The notes under the pieces are model-generated. The model saw only the letters and a program-made list of their open reading frames with translations, had not been told where the DNA came from and ran no database searches. This document shows positions 1-7,408 of a stretch of DNA of 20,683 nt, piece by piece. The translations under genes were made by a program, and so were the position numbers. Numbering within the stretch: position 1 is the stretch's first letter; the number at the start of each line of letters is the position of its first letter. The stretch spans positions 1 through 20,683 of the forward strand of contig CBINHE010000072.1 in the NCBI GenBank assembly GCA_966250375.1. The letters are read 5' to 3'. The DNA comes from CAMLDH01 sp966250375 (GTDB taxonomy: Bacteria > Pseudomonadota > Gammaproteobacteria > Burkholderiales > Burkholderiaceae_D).

Positions 1-360
1 TGGGCCAGTTCAATCCTGATTTTCTCATCGGTAATCGCAAAATCCTGGATCTGCTCGGCAAGATTGCCTGGTGCTTTTTCAGTAACTATGTGGGCCAGTT
101 CAATCCTGATTTTCTCATCGGTAATCGCAAAATCCTGGATCTGCTCGGCAAGATTGCCTGGTGCTTTTTCAGTAACTATGTGGGCCAGTTCAATCCTGAT
201 TTTCTCATCGGTAATCGCAAAATCCTGGATCTGCTGGGCGAGCATTATTGGTGCTTTTTCAGCAACGCTGTGAGCCAGTTCAATCCTGATGCTCTCATCG
301 GCAATCGCAAACTTTTGGATATTTTTGGCAAGAGCCAAAGGCGATTTCTCAACAACCCAT
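1..360. repeat. 90-bp in-frame tandem repeats (about four units)
   Basis: Units begin at 1, 91, 181 and 271 with the bases tgggccagttcaatcctgat (tgag... in the last). Units 1-90 and 91-180 are identical. The third matches them exactly for about the first 53 bases and then diverges, and the fourth is degenerate. Each unit codes on the minus strand for one 30-residue helical repeat. The array continues past the left edge, so the copy number is unknown. Identity this perfect points to very recent unit duplication, or to an array prone to expansion and contraction. Confidence 0.95.
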
Positions 361-662
361 CTGGCTAATTCAGTGCGCGACTCTGCTGTCAATCTGGACG
401 CGTCAGTGCTAAACCGACGGCAAAATTCGGTTGGATCTTTCTCTGCAAATGACTTGGCATACTTAAGTAAAAATGCTTGCGCCAATGGCGTTTGTTGAAG
501 AAATGCCATGCAGCCATATCGATGAGAACGAGAAGGGGATGCTGCTGGTCTTTCAGAAACAGGAGGACTCGGCACTTGCGCATTGCCGCTGGCGGGCGTG
601 TCCGTCACAGAGGGGCCGCTCGGGAGCCGCGCAATTGAATGCGTTACAGAGTTAATTGGCAT
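1..662 (-). CDS. 30-residue helical-repeat protein, paralogue B (3' part cut by the window edge)
   Basis: Reading the minus strand from the ATG at 660-662, the frame stays open to the left edge, so only the first 220 or so codons are visible. The protein begins MPINSVTHSIARLPSG, has a Pro/Ser-rich leader, then a segment containing GCMAFLQQTPLAQAFLLKYA, then 30-residue repeats with the core FAITDEKIRIELAH. It is a close paralogue of the complete gene at 1164-4169, sharing leader, pre-repeat segment and repeat type. The start is supported by that comparison: here an in-frame TAG lies upstream of the region where the full paralogue could have been extended, so the MPIN/MPVN methionine is the common start. 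No clear Shine-Dalgarno is seen. The predicted fold is an alpha-solenoid and the function is unknown. A host-directed secreted protein is an inference from the neighbouring YopJ-like and LRR genes. Confidence 0.8.
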   Translation of the reverse strand, partial: MPINSVTHSIARLPSGPSVTDTPASGNAQVPSPPVSERPAASPSRSHRYGCMAFLQQTPLAQAFLLKYAKSFAEKDPTEFCRRFSTDASRLTAESRTELARWVVEKSPLALAKNIQKFAIADESIRIELAHSVAEKAPIMLAQQIQDFAITDEKIRIELAHIVTEKAPGNLAEQIQDFAITDEKIRIELAHIVTEKAPGNLAEQIQDFAITDEKIRIELA

Positions 663-1163
663 TGTTTTTATTTCAAAGAAACAGGGTCTTGCACGATTGC
701 ATAACGTTTGAAGCGAGAATCGCTCCAGGCAATAAGTGGCGAACTAAAACAATTAGTTCTGCAACGCGAAACAAATATGCTGCTCCCGTTGCAAGGGACC
801 CACTACAGCGGTTTGCGCCCCGATGTCGTGATGCGTGACGTATCGCGACAGCAGCCAACGCCTTCGGTACGTCACGACGCCACCCTACACTTGTTCTGCA
901 CCCAGCTCTCATTGTGTAATCTGCACTCGAGATAAGCCAATGCAGCGGACAGGCATGCTGGCGCCGAGGGAGAAAAGGGCAATGTCTAGAGCGGTTTGCG
1001 CTCCGATGTAAGGTGGGGTGCGCCTCGCGCACCGGTGCTCTTGCGACGGTATCGGTGCGCCCTTGCAGGGCGCGTAGTGGCTTGCAAGCCACTACCGTTT
1101 CGCAGGCGGATCGCAGGCGATCCGAATTCCCTGCTACACCCCTACAGTGATTTGCAATCTGCT
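663..1163. other. Intergenic region between the two repeat-protein genes
   Basis: No credible gene is seen here. About 105 bases (663-770) closely match the region just upstream of the full paralogue (4170-4271), so the 5' flank was duplicated with the gene and may hold its promoter. A short motif, gcggtttgcgcYccgatgt, occurs twice (about 809-827 and 991-1009). The stretch 1017-1124 is a run of inverted repeats, listed separately. The long open frame across this region on the minus strand has a composition and content unlike a real protein. Confidence 0.6.
1017..1124. repeat. Cluster of four consecutive inverted repeats
   Basis: Four hairpin-capable sequences lie almost end to end. GGTGCGC/GCGCACC has a 3-base loop (1017-1033). 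GCGCCC/GGGCGC has a 5-base loop (1057-1073). A perfect 22-base palindrome centred on CTTGCAAG lies at 1074-1095. CGGATCG/CGATCCG has a 4-base loop (1107-1124). The cluster sits 40-150 bases past the stop codon of the full repeat-protein gene in its direction of transcription. It could form the 3' end structure of that transcript, but no T-run follows, so a classical intrinsic terminator is not supported. Confidence 0.75.
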
Positions 1164-4100
1164 CTAATGCCGTGAACCCACAACCCTTGCTCCTGACAAT
1201 TGATATCCTTCCTGGCCGGCCCGGACGCCAAGTCTTGCCGCATCGACGTACTCGAATGGCCAAGGCGTGGGATGCGCGATGAGCAATGCGGGATAGTCGC
1301 CGCCGCTTGGCAATGCCGCATCATGCGACACCAGCACACACTCCATTTGCCTGGCTTTTTGCCGCGCCAGTTCCACCAGCGCCTGTTCATATTTTTCCGG
1401 TATGCCGGGGTTGTGATAGAGCCGCTCCAGATGGAGGACAGGCCGCTGCGTCTGCTCTTCCCACAGCAAGCGCAACATGCGCCTTCCCATCAGGCGCTTA
1501 TCCGAGGATTGGATCGCCAGCATGCGATATTTGCCGTCCAGCGCGTACCCCATCAGTGCTTTATTCAAGTTTGGAGCGCCTTGAATGCTCTGGCAACTGC
1601 CCAGCACTTCAGTGCCGCATAAAAACAAATCCTCCGCCGCATCCGTATCGATGACGGTGAACGGTTTGTTGTCTTGCTTGCTGGAGGACGTCAGCAGTTT
1701 TTTCAAATCCGTCAAATCTTGACGAAACAGGACTTGGTCTGGCGGCAGGGATTCCAGCAACTGCCTGATCAATTTCGCTTTTTGTTCCACCGGCGTTCCT
1801 TCTTCCAAGAGCCGCAGCAAGTCCGTTTCCACCCCGGTGGCGCTGGCCGCTGGCCGCTCGCTCTCCTGCAACGCGGAGGCGAGCGTCCTGTGTCCGGCCA
1901 GTACCTCCTCCAGGAGCGCATAGGTGCCTGGGGGGACATGCCTGTCCATCACAATCCGATGCTTCAGGTAAGCGGCGATATCGGTTTGTTTCGCGCCGCT
2001 GGAAGTCTGGGCCAGGAAGGCTGCGGAGGGTTGATAAACGCAAGGCTGCCGCCATTGCGCCCACGCAGCCGGCGCCTTGTCCGCCAGCAGACGCAAATGG
2101 GGCGACTGGGCCGGGTTGTAGCGCAACTCCCGAAAGGCCCTCTCCGGCGTCGGCGCTAACACCGCCGCGTTGACGAATTGGCTGATGGCCGCCAGGACCG
2201 ATGCTTTTTCATGCGCGGCCAGACCGTTCTGCATCTTGGCCGCATAACTGAGCAGCCCGGTCGGATGTCGTGCCTGTTCCTGGTAGCGGTTGAAGTGGAC
2301 GGCCACATTCTGCGCATGGGACAGGTTCGGAAACAAGTTCTTGAACATCCCATTCACTTGTTCGTTGAAATCGCCCGGAGTGTGGATGGATGCCAGACGC
2401 TGTAAAACACTGCTATTGCCAAGCTTTGACTCATTCTGCGCCAATGACACCAGGCATTGCATGGCCGAGGCGGTGTCTGTCAGGGAGCGGACGGCTTCCT
2501 TGTCGTCGCCATTTGGCAATGCTGCCTGCAGTAGTGCGCGTTTCAAGTCGTCAGGCAGGCGATCGGTTTGCGTCAGCGCCAAGAGGGCATCGACCATGAC
2601 TTTCCGGCGATCGGCATATTTAAAGTCTGACTGGCGCAACAGCGTCACAAGCCTTTCCAAGGCTGGGTGGTTGGTTGCCGATTGAAAAAGCGGGAACAGC
2701 AGGGTTGGGTATAAGTGGGTATGCGGCCTGGCGAATTGTTTGCAAAAGGCGAAGAAACCGTTGACATCGCCCACCTCGGCCGCCAAGCACTGCTGCGCCA
2801 GCAGGTGGGCCAGCACATAACGCGTACTGGGCGCGCGCCATTTCTGGATTGCCTGCAGCGGGGCCTTCAGCGCCTGCCAGGCTGTTTCCGGCAACTGGTC
2901 CGCCGCGAACCGCAAGGCCACCAGTTGGGTCCAGGTGGACAGGGTTTCCCGAATATGGGGATCGGGCTGTTGCTCGGCGGCGGTCAATAAACCGGCGATG
3001 ACGGGATGTGGAGCAACTTGAGCGGTAACTTGAGCCAGGGGCAGGGATTGGGGATCGCCAGGGAAGAATTGATTGCGCCATGTCTCCTCTGTCGCATGCA
3101 TTGTCCCCTGCGCTATCAGACCTAAATAAACCGAGGCGTATAAACTGGCCCGAGCGGATGGATGGGAAATCGCAAACTGTTCGAGGTAATCACTCTCGCT
3201 AATCCGACAAGAGGGGAGATATTTTCTGCCAATGATTTGGGCCAGTTCAATCCTGATGCGCTCGTCGGCAATTGCAAAATTCTGGATATGCCAAGCGAGC
3301 GCAGCTGGTTCTTTTTCAGCGACCTTGTGGGCCAGTTCAATCCTGGTTCTCTCATCGGCAATCGCAAAATTTTGGATATGGGCGGCGAGCGTATCTGGTT
3401 CTTTTTCAGCGATCTTGTGGGCCAGTTCAATTTTGGTTCTCTCATCGGTGATCGCAAACTTTTGGATATGCCAGGCGAGCGTATCTGGGTCTTTTTCAGC
3501 AACTCTGTGGGCCAGTTCAATTCTGGTTCGCTCATCGGCAATCGCAAACTTTTGGATATGCCAGGCGAGTGCGTTCAGGTTTTTTTCAGCAATTTTGTGG
3601 GCCAGTTCAATTCTGATTCTCTCATCGGCAATCGCAAACTTTTGGATATGCCCAGCGAGCGTGGCTGGGTCTTTTTCAGCAACTCTGTGGGCCAGTTCAA
3701 TTCTGGTTTTCTCATCGGCAATCGCAAACTTTTGGATATGCCAGGCGAGCGTGTGTGGTTCTTTTTCAGCAATTATGTGGGTCAGTTCAATCCTTGTTTT
3801 CTCATCAGGGATCGCAAACTTTTGAATATTTTCTGCAAGAGCCCAAGGCAATTTCTCAACAAACCACCAAGCTAATTCAGTGCGCGACTCTACTGTCAAT
3901 CTGGATGCGTCAGTACCAAACCGACGGCAAAATTCGGTTGGATCTTTCTCTGCAAATGACTTGGCATACTTAAGTAAAAATGCTTGAGCCAACGACGTTT
4001 GCTGAAGAAATGCCATGCAGCCATATTGATGAGAACGTGAAGGGAATGCTGCTGGCCTTTCAGAAACAGGCGAATTTGACACTTGCGCATTGCCGCTGGC

Positions 4101-4169
4101 GGGTGTGTCCGTTACAGAGGGGACACTCGGAGGCCGCGCAATTGGATGAGGTAAAGCGTTAACTGGCAT
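1164..4169 (-). CDS. 30-residue helical-repeat protein, paralogue A (complete, 1001 aa)
   Basis: The start chosen is the ATG at 4167-4169 (MPVNALPHPIARPPS). A longer frame begins at a TTG at 4269-4271, but the matching upstream region of paralogue B contains an in-frame stop, so the extension is unlikely. Order of parts: Pro/Ser-rich leader (1-45), a conserved pre-repeat segment, seven or eight 30-residue repeats with the core FAIADERTRIELAHKVAEK (about 105-330), a long helical middle region, and a compact C-terminal domain (about 839-1001). The C-terminal domain contains DLFLCGTEVLGSCQ, LNKALMGYALDGKYRMLAI, GRRMLRLLWEE and RPVLHLERLY. I recall similar C-terminal domains in proteins of intracellular or host-associated bacteria, but I cannot name the family. 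The strand/helix pattern could be GNAT-like, which is only inference. There is no signal peptide or membrane segment. It lies 103 bp downstream of the YopJ-like gene in the same direction, so co-expression is possible. An effector role is inferred. Confidence 0.85.
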   Translation of the reverse strand: MPVNALPHPIARPPSVPSVTDTPASGNAQVSNSPVSERPAAFPSRSHQYGCMAFLQQTSLAQAFLLKYAKSFAEKDPTEFCRRFGTDASRLTVESRTELAWWFVEKLPWALAENIQKFAIPDEKTRIELTHIIAEKEPHTLAWHIQKFAIADEKTRIELAHRVAEKDPATLAGHIQKFAIADERIRIELAHKIAEKNLNALAWHIQKFAIADERTRIELAHRVAEKDPDTLAWHIQKFAITDERTKIELAHKIAEKEPDTLAAHIQNFAIADERTRIELAHKVAEKEPAALAWHIQNFAIADERIRIELAQIIGRKYLPSCRISESDYLEQFAISHPSARASLYASVYLGLIAQGTMHATEETWRNQFFPGDPQSLPLAQVTAQVAPHPVIAGLLTAAEQQPDPHIRETLSTWTQLVALRFAADQLPETAWQALKAPLQAIQKWRAPSTRYVLAHLLAQQCLAAEVGDVNGFFAFCKQFARPHTHLYPTLLFPLFQSATNHPALERLVTLLRQSDFKYADRRKVMVDALLALTQTDRLPDDLKRALLQAALPNGDDKEAVRSLTDTASAMQCLVSLAQNESKLGNSSVLQRLASIHTPGDFNEQVNGMFKNLFPNLSHAQNVAVHFNRYQEQARHPTGLLSYAAKMQNGLAAHEKASVLAAISQFVNAAVLAPTPERAFRELRYNPAQSPHLRLLADKAPAAWAQWRQPCVYQPSAAFLAQTSSGAKQTDIAAYLKHRIVMDRHVPPGTYALLEEVLAGHRTLASALQESERPAASATGVETDLLRLLEEGTPVEQKAKLIRQLLESLPPDQVLFRQDLTDLKKLLTSSSKQDNKPFTVIDTDAAEDLFLCGTEVLGSCQSIQGAPNLNKALMGYALDGKYRMLAIQSSDKRLMGRRMLRLLWEEQTQRPVLHLERLYHNPGIPEKYEQALVELARQKARQMECVLVSHDAALPSGGDYPALLIAHPTPWPFEYVDAARLGVRAGQEGYQLSGARVVGSRH
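3230..3859. repeat. Seven 90-bp in-frame tandem repeats
   Basis: Units with the core gggccagttcaat recur at 3239, 3329, 3419, 3509, 3599, 3689 and, slightly altered, 3779: an exact 90-base period. Each codes on the minus strand for a 30-residue repeat beginning IQKFAI. Unlike the array at 1-270, the units differ from one another at many bases, so this array is older or under diversifying change. Both strands stay open over long stretches because the period is a multiple of three. The plus-strand frames here are by-products of the repeat. Confidence 0.95.
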
Positions 4170-4271
4170 TGTTTCTATTTCAAAGAAGCAGAGTCTTACA
4201 CGATTGAATACCGCTTGAAGAGAGGATCGCTCCTGGCAATAAGTGGCGAACAAAAACATATAGTTCTGCAA
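3869..4271. repeat. 5' gene-plus-upstream segment duplicated at 363-770
   Basis: Bases 3869-4271 align with 363-770 at high similarity over the N-terminal coding region (about 100 codons) and about 105 bases upstream of the start codon. The shared upstream part includes ttcgccacttattgcc and a conserved run just before the ATG (TTTGAAATA). The upstream reading frame is open in copy A but has a stop in copy B. Conservation of the flank therefore more likely reflects recent duplication or shared control sequences than coding. Confidence 0.8.
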
Positions 4272-4272
4272 G

Positions 4273-5547
4273 CTAAGTGAGACGCTTTTCCTCGATGAAG
4301 GCGCTGAATTTTATTGGCTTCAGTCTGCTTTGCTGGGAATTGCCTGCCTCATTATTTTTAATTTTCTTGTATCGCTCCACGGCATGCTTGTCAAAACGAG
4401 AAAGGGGCGTATCGTTTTTCTTGTTCACCGGCTCCGTCAGTTTTTCGTCATTCAACTTCTCTAATGAGGACATTGCTTGTGTGTGCTTCTGGAAAGAAGG
4501 GGGCAACAGGCAATGAGCGTCAACGATACGTACGTTGGGAAACACGAAGAGCAGCTCAGGCTGTCTTTGATCCTTGTTCAAGGCTGTTGCAGTTGAGAGC
4601 GAGCTATCCGCTTGTTCATTGTTTTCAATTTCCTGATTCGATGAGGATGCGGGTTTTTTTACGAATTCTATTTTGAATGAAACCCCGTTCTTCTTGTTTT
4701 TCTCCAGGAACCAATCCTTGTTTTCCTCTGAGACAACACCTAGTTGGCCAGAAAGATTGTTTTTGTGAATTTCATCAAAGAATTCGGATTCTTTTGCCAT
4801 TTTCGATGCAGCGGAAAGGGCGTGTATACGGCAATCAAAATCTGACTTTAGTGCATCGATGGACAAAACGGTCAATTTGGCGTTTTCCGGCAAAAGATAT
4901 GACATTCTCATCCCGCCACCTACTTGCGCGTAGTGTTGCCAGAAATGACCAATGTTTTTGTTGAGGGAAAGCGGCTCCAGGACAAGGATGGAAATCTTGC
5001 CATCAATCGTTTTGATATCCGCCGCGACGAAGTGTGTTGAATGACAGGGAAGTTTGAACAACGCACGGCCGTTTTGAAGCTTTCCGCTCTTTACGTCATC
5101 CATGAAGGATTTAAAACACTCGTTACTAACACCCTCGTTACTATCGAAAAGGTGCAGGTTAAATTCCGGTTTTCTGGCATTTTCTACCTTGACGGCGATA
5201 GGGAAAAACGCCATGTCAACAAGAAGCTCTTGCTTGTCTGGAGACCAGTTTTCCGCCTTCAGCTTTGTAAAATGATTCTTGAATTTGGCCAACCCGGCCT
5301 GAAGCTCTTTGGGCATTTTCTCGGCAGGGGATTGTTTTTTTAAAAAAGAAACATTTGCGAGAATGCGCTGCCGTAGAGCTGTCTCATGTTGCAATGAGGC
5401 CCTTGGATTTTCTTTGGTACTAGTGCCAGTGCTGCGTTCTTCATTCTTTTGGCTCGATTCCGAGATTTTTTCCGCGGCATTGGAGCTACTGCTTCCGAAG
5501 GTATTTTGCGCGGTATAAGCACTATGTCCTGAGATATTTTTCCACAT
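4273..5547 (-). CDS. YopJ/C55-family serine/threonine acetyltransferase-like effector (424 aa)
   Basis: YopJ-family proteins are secreted effectors that acetylate Ser/Thr/Lys of host kinases and other targets, using a His-Glu-Cys triad shared with C55 peptidases. This protein has that layout. His172 lies in CHSTHFVAADIK, Glu191 in SILVLEPLSL and Cys239 in SDFDCRIHALSAASKM, followed by EIHKNNL, which matches the 'IHEDN' segment of YopJ. The His-Glu spacing of 19 equals that of YopJ (109/128). The first 55 residues are Ser/Asn/Lys-rich and disordered-looking, as in type III secretion leaders, with no Sec signal peptide. A tail after residue 300 is longer than in YopJ. The start ATG at 5545-5547 has a good AGGAAAG ribosome site (5552-5558 on the plus strand). 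The gene is AT-richer than the central genes. No secretion apparatus is visible in the window, so the route is inferred. The family assignment is fairly sure; the target is unknown. Confidence 0.85.
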   Translation of the reverse strand: MWKNISGHSAYTAQNTFGSSSSNAAEKISESSQKNEERSTGTSTKENPRASLQHETALRQRILANVSFLKKQSPAEKMPKELQAGLAKFKNHFTKLKAENWSPDKQELLVDMAFFPIAVKVENARKPEFNLHLFDSNEGVSNECFKSFMDDVKSGKLQNGRALFKLPCHSTHFVAADIKTIDGKISILVLEPLSLNKNIGHFWQHYAQVGGGMRMSYLLPENAKLTVLSIDALKSDFDCRIHALSAASKMAKESEFFDEIHKNNLSGQLGVVSEENKDWFLEKNKKNGVSFKIEFVKKPASSSNQEIENNEQADSSLSTATALNKDQRQPELLFVFPNVRIVDAHCLLPPSFQKHTQAMSSLEKLNDEKLTEPVNKKNDTPLSRFDKHAVERYKKIKNNEAGNSQQSRLKPIKFSAFIEEKRLT

Positions 5548-6251
5548 GTAACTTTCCTGTTTCTCTTTATTTTCATTCCCCTTAAAAGTTGATCTACTTC
5601 ACAAAAACATGAATAAGGGTCGGTATGTGTAGCAGAAAGGAAGCGAGTAGTTCCATTTACATTGGAAAATCAGCATCTTGTCGCCTCACTGAGCATTGAC
5701 GATCACCTGAAGGCTTTGGTCAAGCCGACTTGCGATGTTGCATTTTCAATTGAGTAAGGAAATTTTCTGTGCCGAGGCAAGAGGAGTAGGTGAGTCGCAG
5801 CAAAACGTCAACAGAGCCTAGTGGTCAGTCAAGTTGAAACATGTGGCATACAGGGTATAGGAGGCAGAGGTTGGCGATCGCGTCCGAACCGCCATCGACG
5901 CGGCGCACCAGATGATGGCGGATGGCGTCTTTTGCTTGTTTTTGCGTTGCCTCAACTAAGTCGGCCGCATCTCGTCCTGATGCAGAGGATCCGCCTATAT
6001 TGTATTTAACGAGATGGGAATAAGCTGGATCAACTGCATGCTGGTGCCGAGAAAGTTAGAGGCAAGCGCGGCTTGTTTGCCGCTTGGCAGGAGGCGATGC
6101 TGCCGGCCCTCAGATTCACCAGAAAGCTACCATAGGAACGATGGTGTGTGTATGCATGTTCCTTAGCCCAGGTTTTTCAATATCAGCACTATAGGCTCAC
6201 AACAGTTCATCTCCCCAACAGTTCATCCCCAATAGTAATGCGAGGAACAAG
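5548..6251. other. 704-bp divergent intergenic region
   Basis: It separates the minus-strand effector genes from the plus-strand esterase gene, so it must contain both promoters, but I cannot point to convincing -35/-10 pairs. The short open frames here have no recognisable product. A segment around 5815-5960 reads on the minus strand as a short peptide with ATQKQAKDAIRHHL, which may be a gene remnant. It has no start or family I can name. The ribosome site GAGGAA at 6242-6247 belongs to the esterase gene. Confidence 0.5.
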
Positions 6252-7349
6252 ATGACTACGACCATGTTTTCCGTATTGCGGCGCAAGGAACCAACGCAAC
6301 GATGGTTCAAGAAAATCATGCTTGTTTTGTTATTGGCGTTGCCGTTGACTGCAGCGCTTGCAACTAGCGCGCAGGGTACAAGCACCCAACGCGTTGCCGC
6401 TAGCAATCAACCGCCAAGAGAGATCACCGGCTTCGGATCGAATCAGGGCCAGCTAAAAATGTTCAAGTATGTTCCGGATGGTTTGGGTCCCTCAGTCCCC
6501 TTGGTGGTGGCGCTGCACGGCTGCACCCAGCAGGCGTCGAATTACGACGATGAAACAGGCTGGGTCAAGTATGCGGACGCGTATAAATTTGTGCTGCTCT
6601 TGCCGCAAGAGACGGTGAATCCGATGAAATGTTTCAGGTGGTTCGATTCCAACCACAATGAGCGCGACAAAGGCGAAGCGTTATCGATCAAGCAGATGAT
6701 CGACAAGATGAGAGTCGATCATCCGAATATCGATCCGAAACGGATTTATGTGACTGGCCTGTCCGCCGGCGGCGCGATGACAGCCGTCATGCTGGCAACC
6801 TATCCGGACATCTTTGCAGGCGGCGGTATTATCGCGGGGGTACCTTACAAGTGTGCCAACAGCCTGATTGAAGCGGGCGCGTGTGGCGTGGGCAAGGATT
6901 TGCTCAAGGGAGGCGCGGTGTTGCCGGTATCGCCGCCGAATAAGGGCATAACGCCTGCCCACTGGGCTAACAAGGTCCGGAGTGCATCCAGCTTCATCGG
7001 GCCTTTCCCGCGCGTGTCCATCTGGCACGGCGATAGAGATGGGATGGTGAATAGGGACAACGAGACCGAGCTCATGGAGCAGTGGACCGGTGTGCATCGT
7101 ATCGATCAAACAAAGCCGGTGACGAATACGCTGAATGGGGGGACGCCTCACCCGGTCATCCATCAGGTATTTATGGATGCAGCCGGCAACAAACTGGTCG
7201 AAACCTACCTGGTCAATGGCATGGACCACGCTACACCGGTCAACCCCGGTCCAGGCAACGAGCAGTGCGGCAAGGTGGCTCCCTTTATTTCCGATGTTGG
7301 CATCTGTTCCAGTTTCTACATCGGGAAATTCTGGGGAGTGATTAAGTAG
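6252..7349 (+). CDS. Exported PHB-depolymerase/feruloyl-esterase-type alpha/beta-hydrolase (365 aa)
   Basis: This is an esterase of the extracellular PHB depolymerase (type 1 catalytic domain)/LpqC group, which hydrolyses short-chain polyhydroxyalkanoates or carboxylic esters. Visible signature: oxyanion segment VVALHGCTQ (around 86-93), nucleophile Ser171 in GLSAGGAM, acid Asp263 in WHGDRDGMV and His326 in NGMDHATPV. The N-terminus has a basic stretch (RRKEPTQRWFKK) and then a hydrophobic core, IMLVLLLALPLTAALA, with a likely signal-peptidase cut after SAQG or nearby. It should therefore act outside the cytoplasm. The start ATG follows GAGGAA by four bases. No starch- or PHB-binding domain is attached. 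It lies 59 bp upstream of the caspase-like gene in the same direction, so read-through is possible. Whether it works with the proteases is open; it could be an unrelated neighbour. Confidence 0.88.
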   Translation: MTTTMFSVLRRKEPTQRWFKKIMLVLLLALPLTAALATSAQGTSTQRVAASNQPPREITGFGSNQGQLKMFKYVPDGLGPSVPLVVALHGCTQQASNYDDETGWVKYADAYKFVLLLPQETVNPMKCFRWFDSNHNERDKGEALSIKQMIDKMRVDHPNIDPKRIYVTGLSAGGAMTAVMLATYPDIFAGGGIIAGVPYKCANSLIEAGACGVGKDLLKGGAVLPVSPPNKGITPAHWANKVRSASSFIGPFPRVSIWHGDRDGMVNRDNETELMEQWTGVHRIDQTKPVTNTLNGGTPHPVIHQVFMDAAGNKLVETYLVNGMDHATPVNPGPGNEQCGKVAPFISDVGICSSFYIGKFWGVIK

Positions 7350-7408
7350 GTGTCCCGAGCTCAGATGGGTATACGTCAAGGCACATCCAGAATCCTAAGG
7401 AGACAGCT

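Noticed and set aside
1..270. CRISPR-like direct repeats
   Set aside because: Units are contiguous 90-base coding repeats with no spacers, and no cas gene is present.
673..1263. 196-codon minus-strand open frame between the repeat-protein genes
   Set aside because: Arg/Cys/His-rich, crosses the hairpin cluster and overlaps the 3' end of the repeat-protein gene in another frame; no domain and no ribosome site.
3162..3875. Long plus-strand open frames across the repeat array
   Set aside because: The 90-base period keeps several frames open. Only the minus-strand frame continues into the leader and C-terminal domain and is shared with the paralogue.
4170..4271. PIP or hrpII-type box (TTCG-N16-TTCG) upstream of the repeat-protein gene
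   Set aside because: A TTCGC is present, but the second half-site is not at the required spacing in either paralogue.
4170..4271. Extended N-terminus of the full repeat protein from the TTG at 4269-4271
   Set aside because: The paralogue has an in-frame stop in the matching upstream region, so the shared MPVN/MPIN start is preferred.
5800..5840. Possible insertion-sequence end around caacagagcctagtggtcag
   Set aside because: Resembles some IS termini in style only; no partner repeat or transposase nearby.
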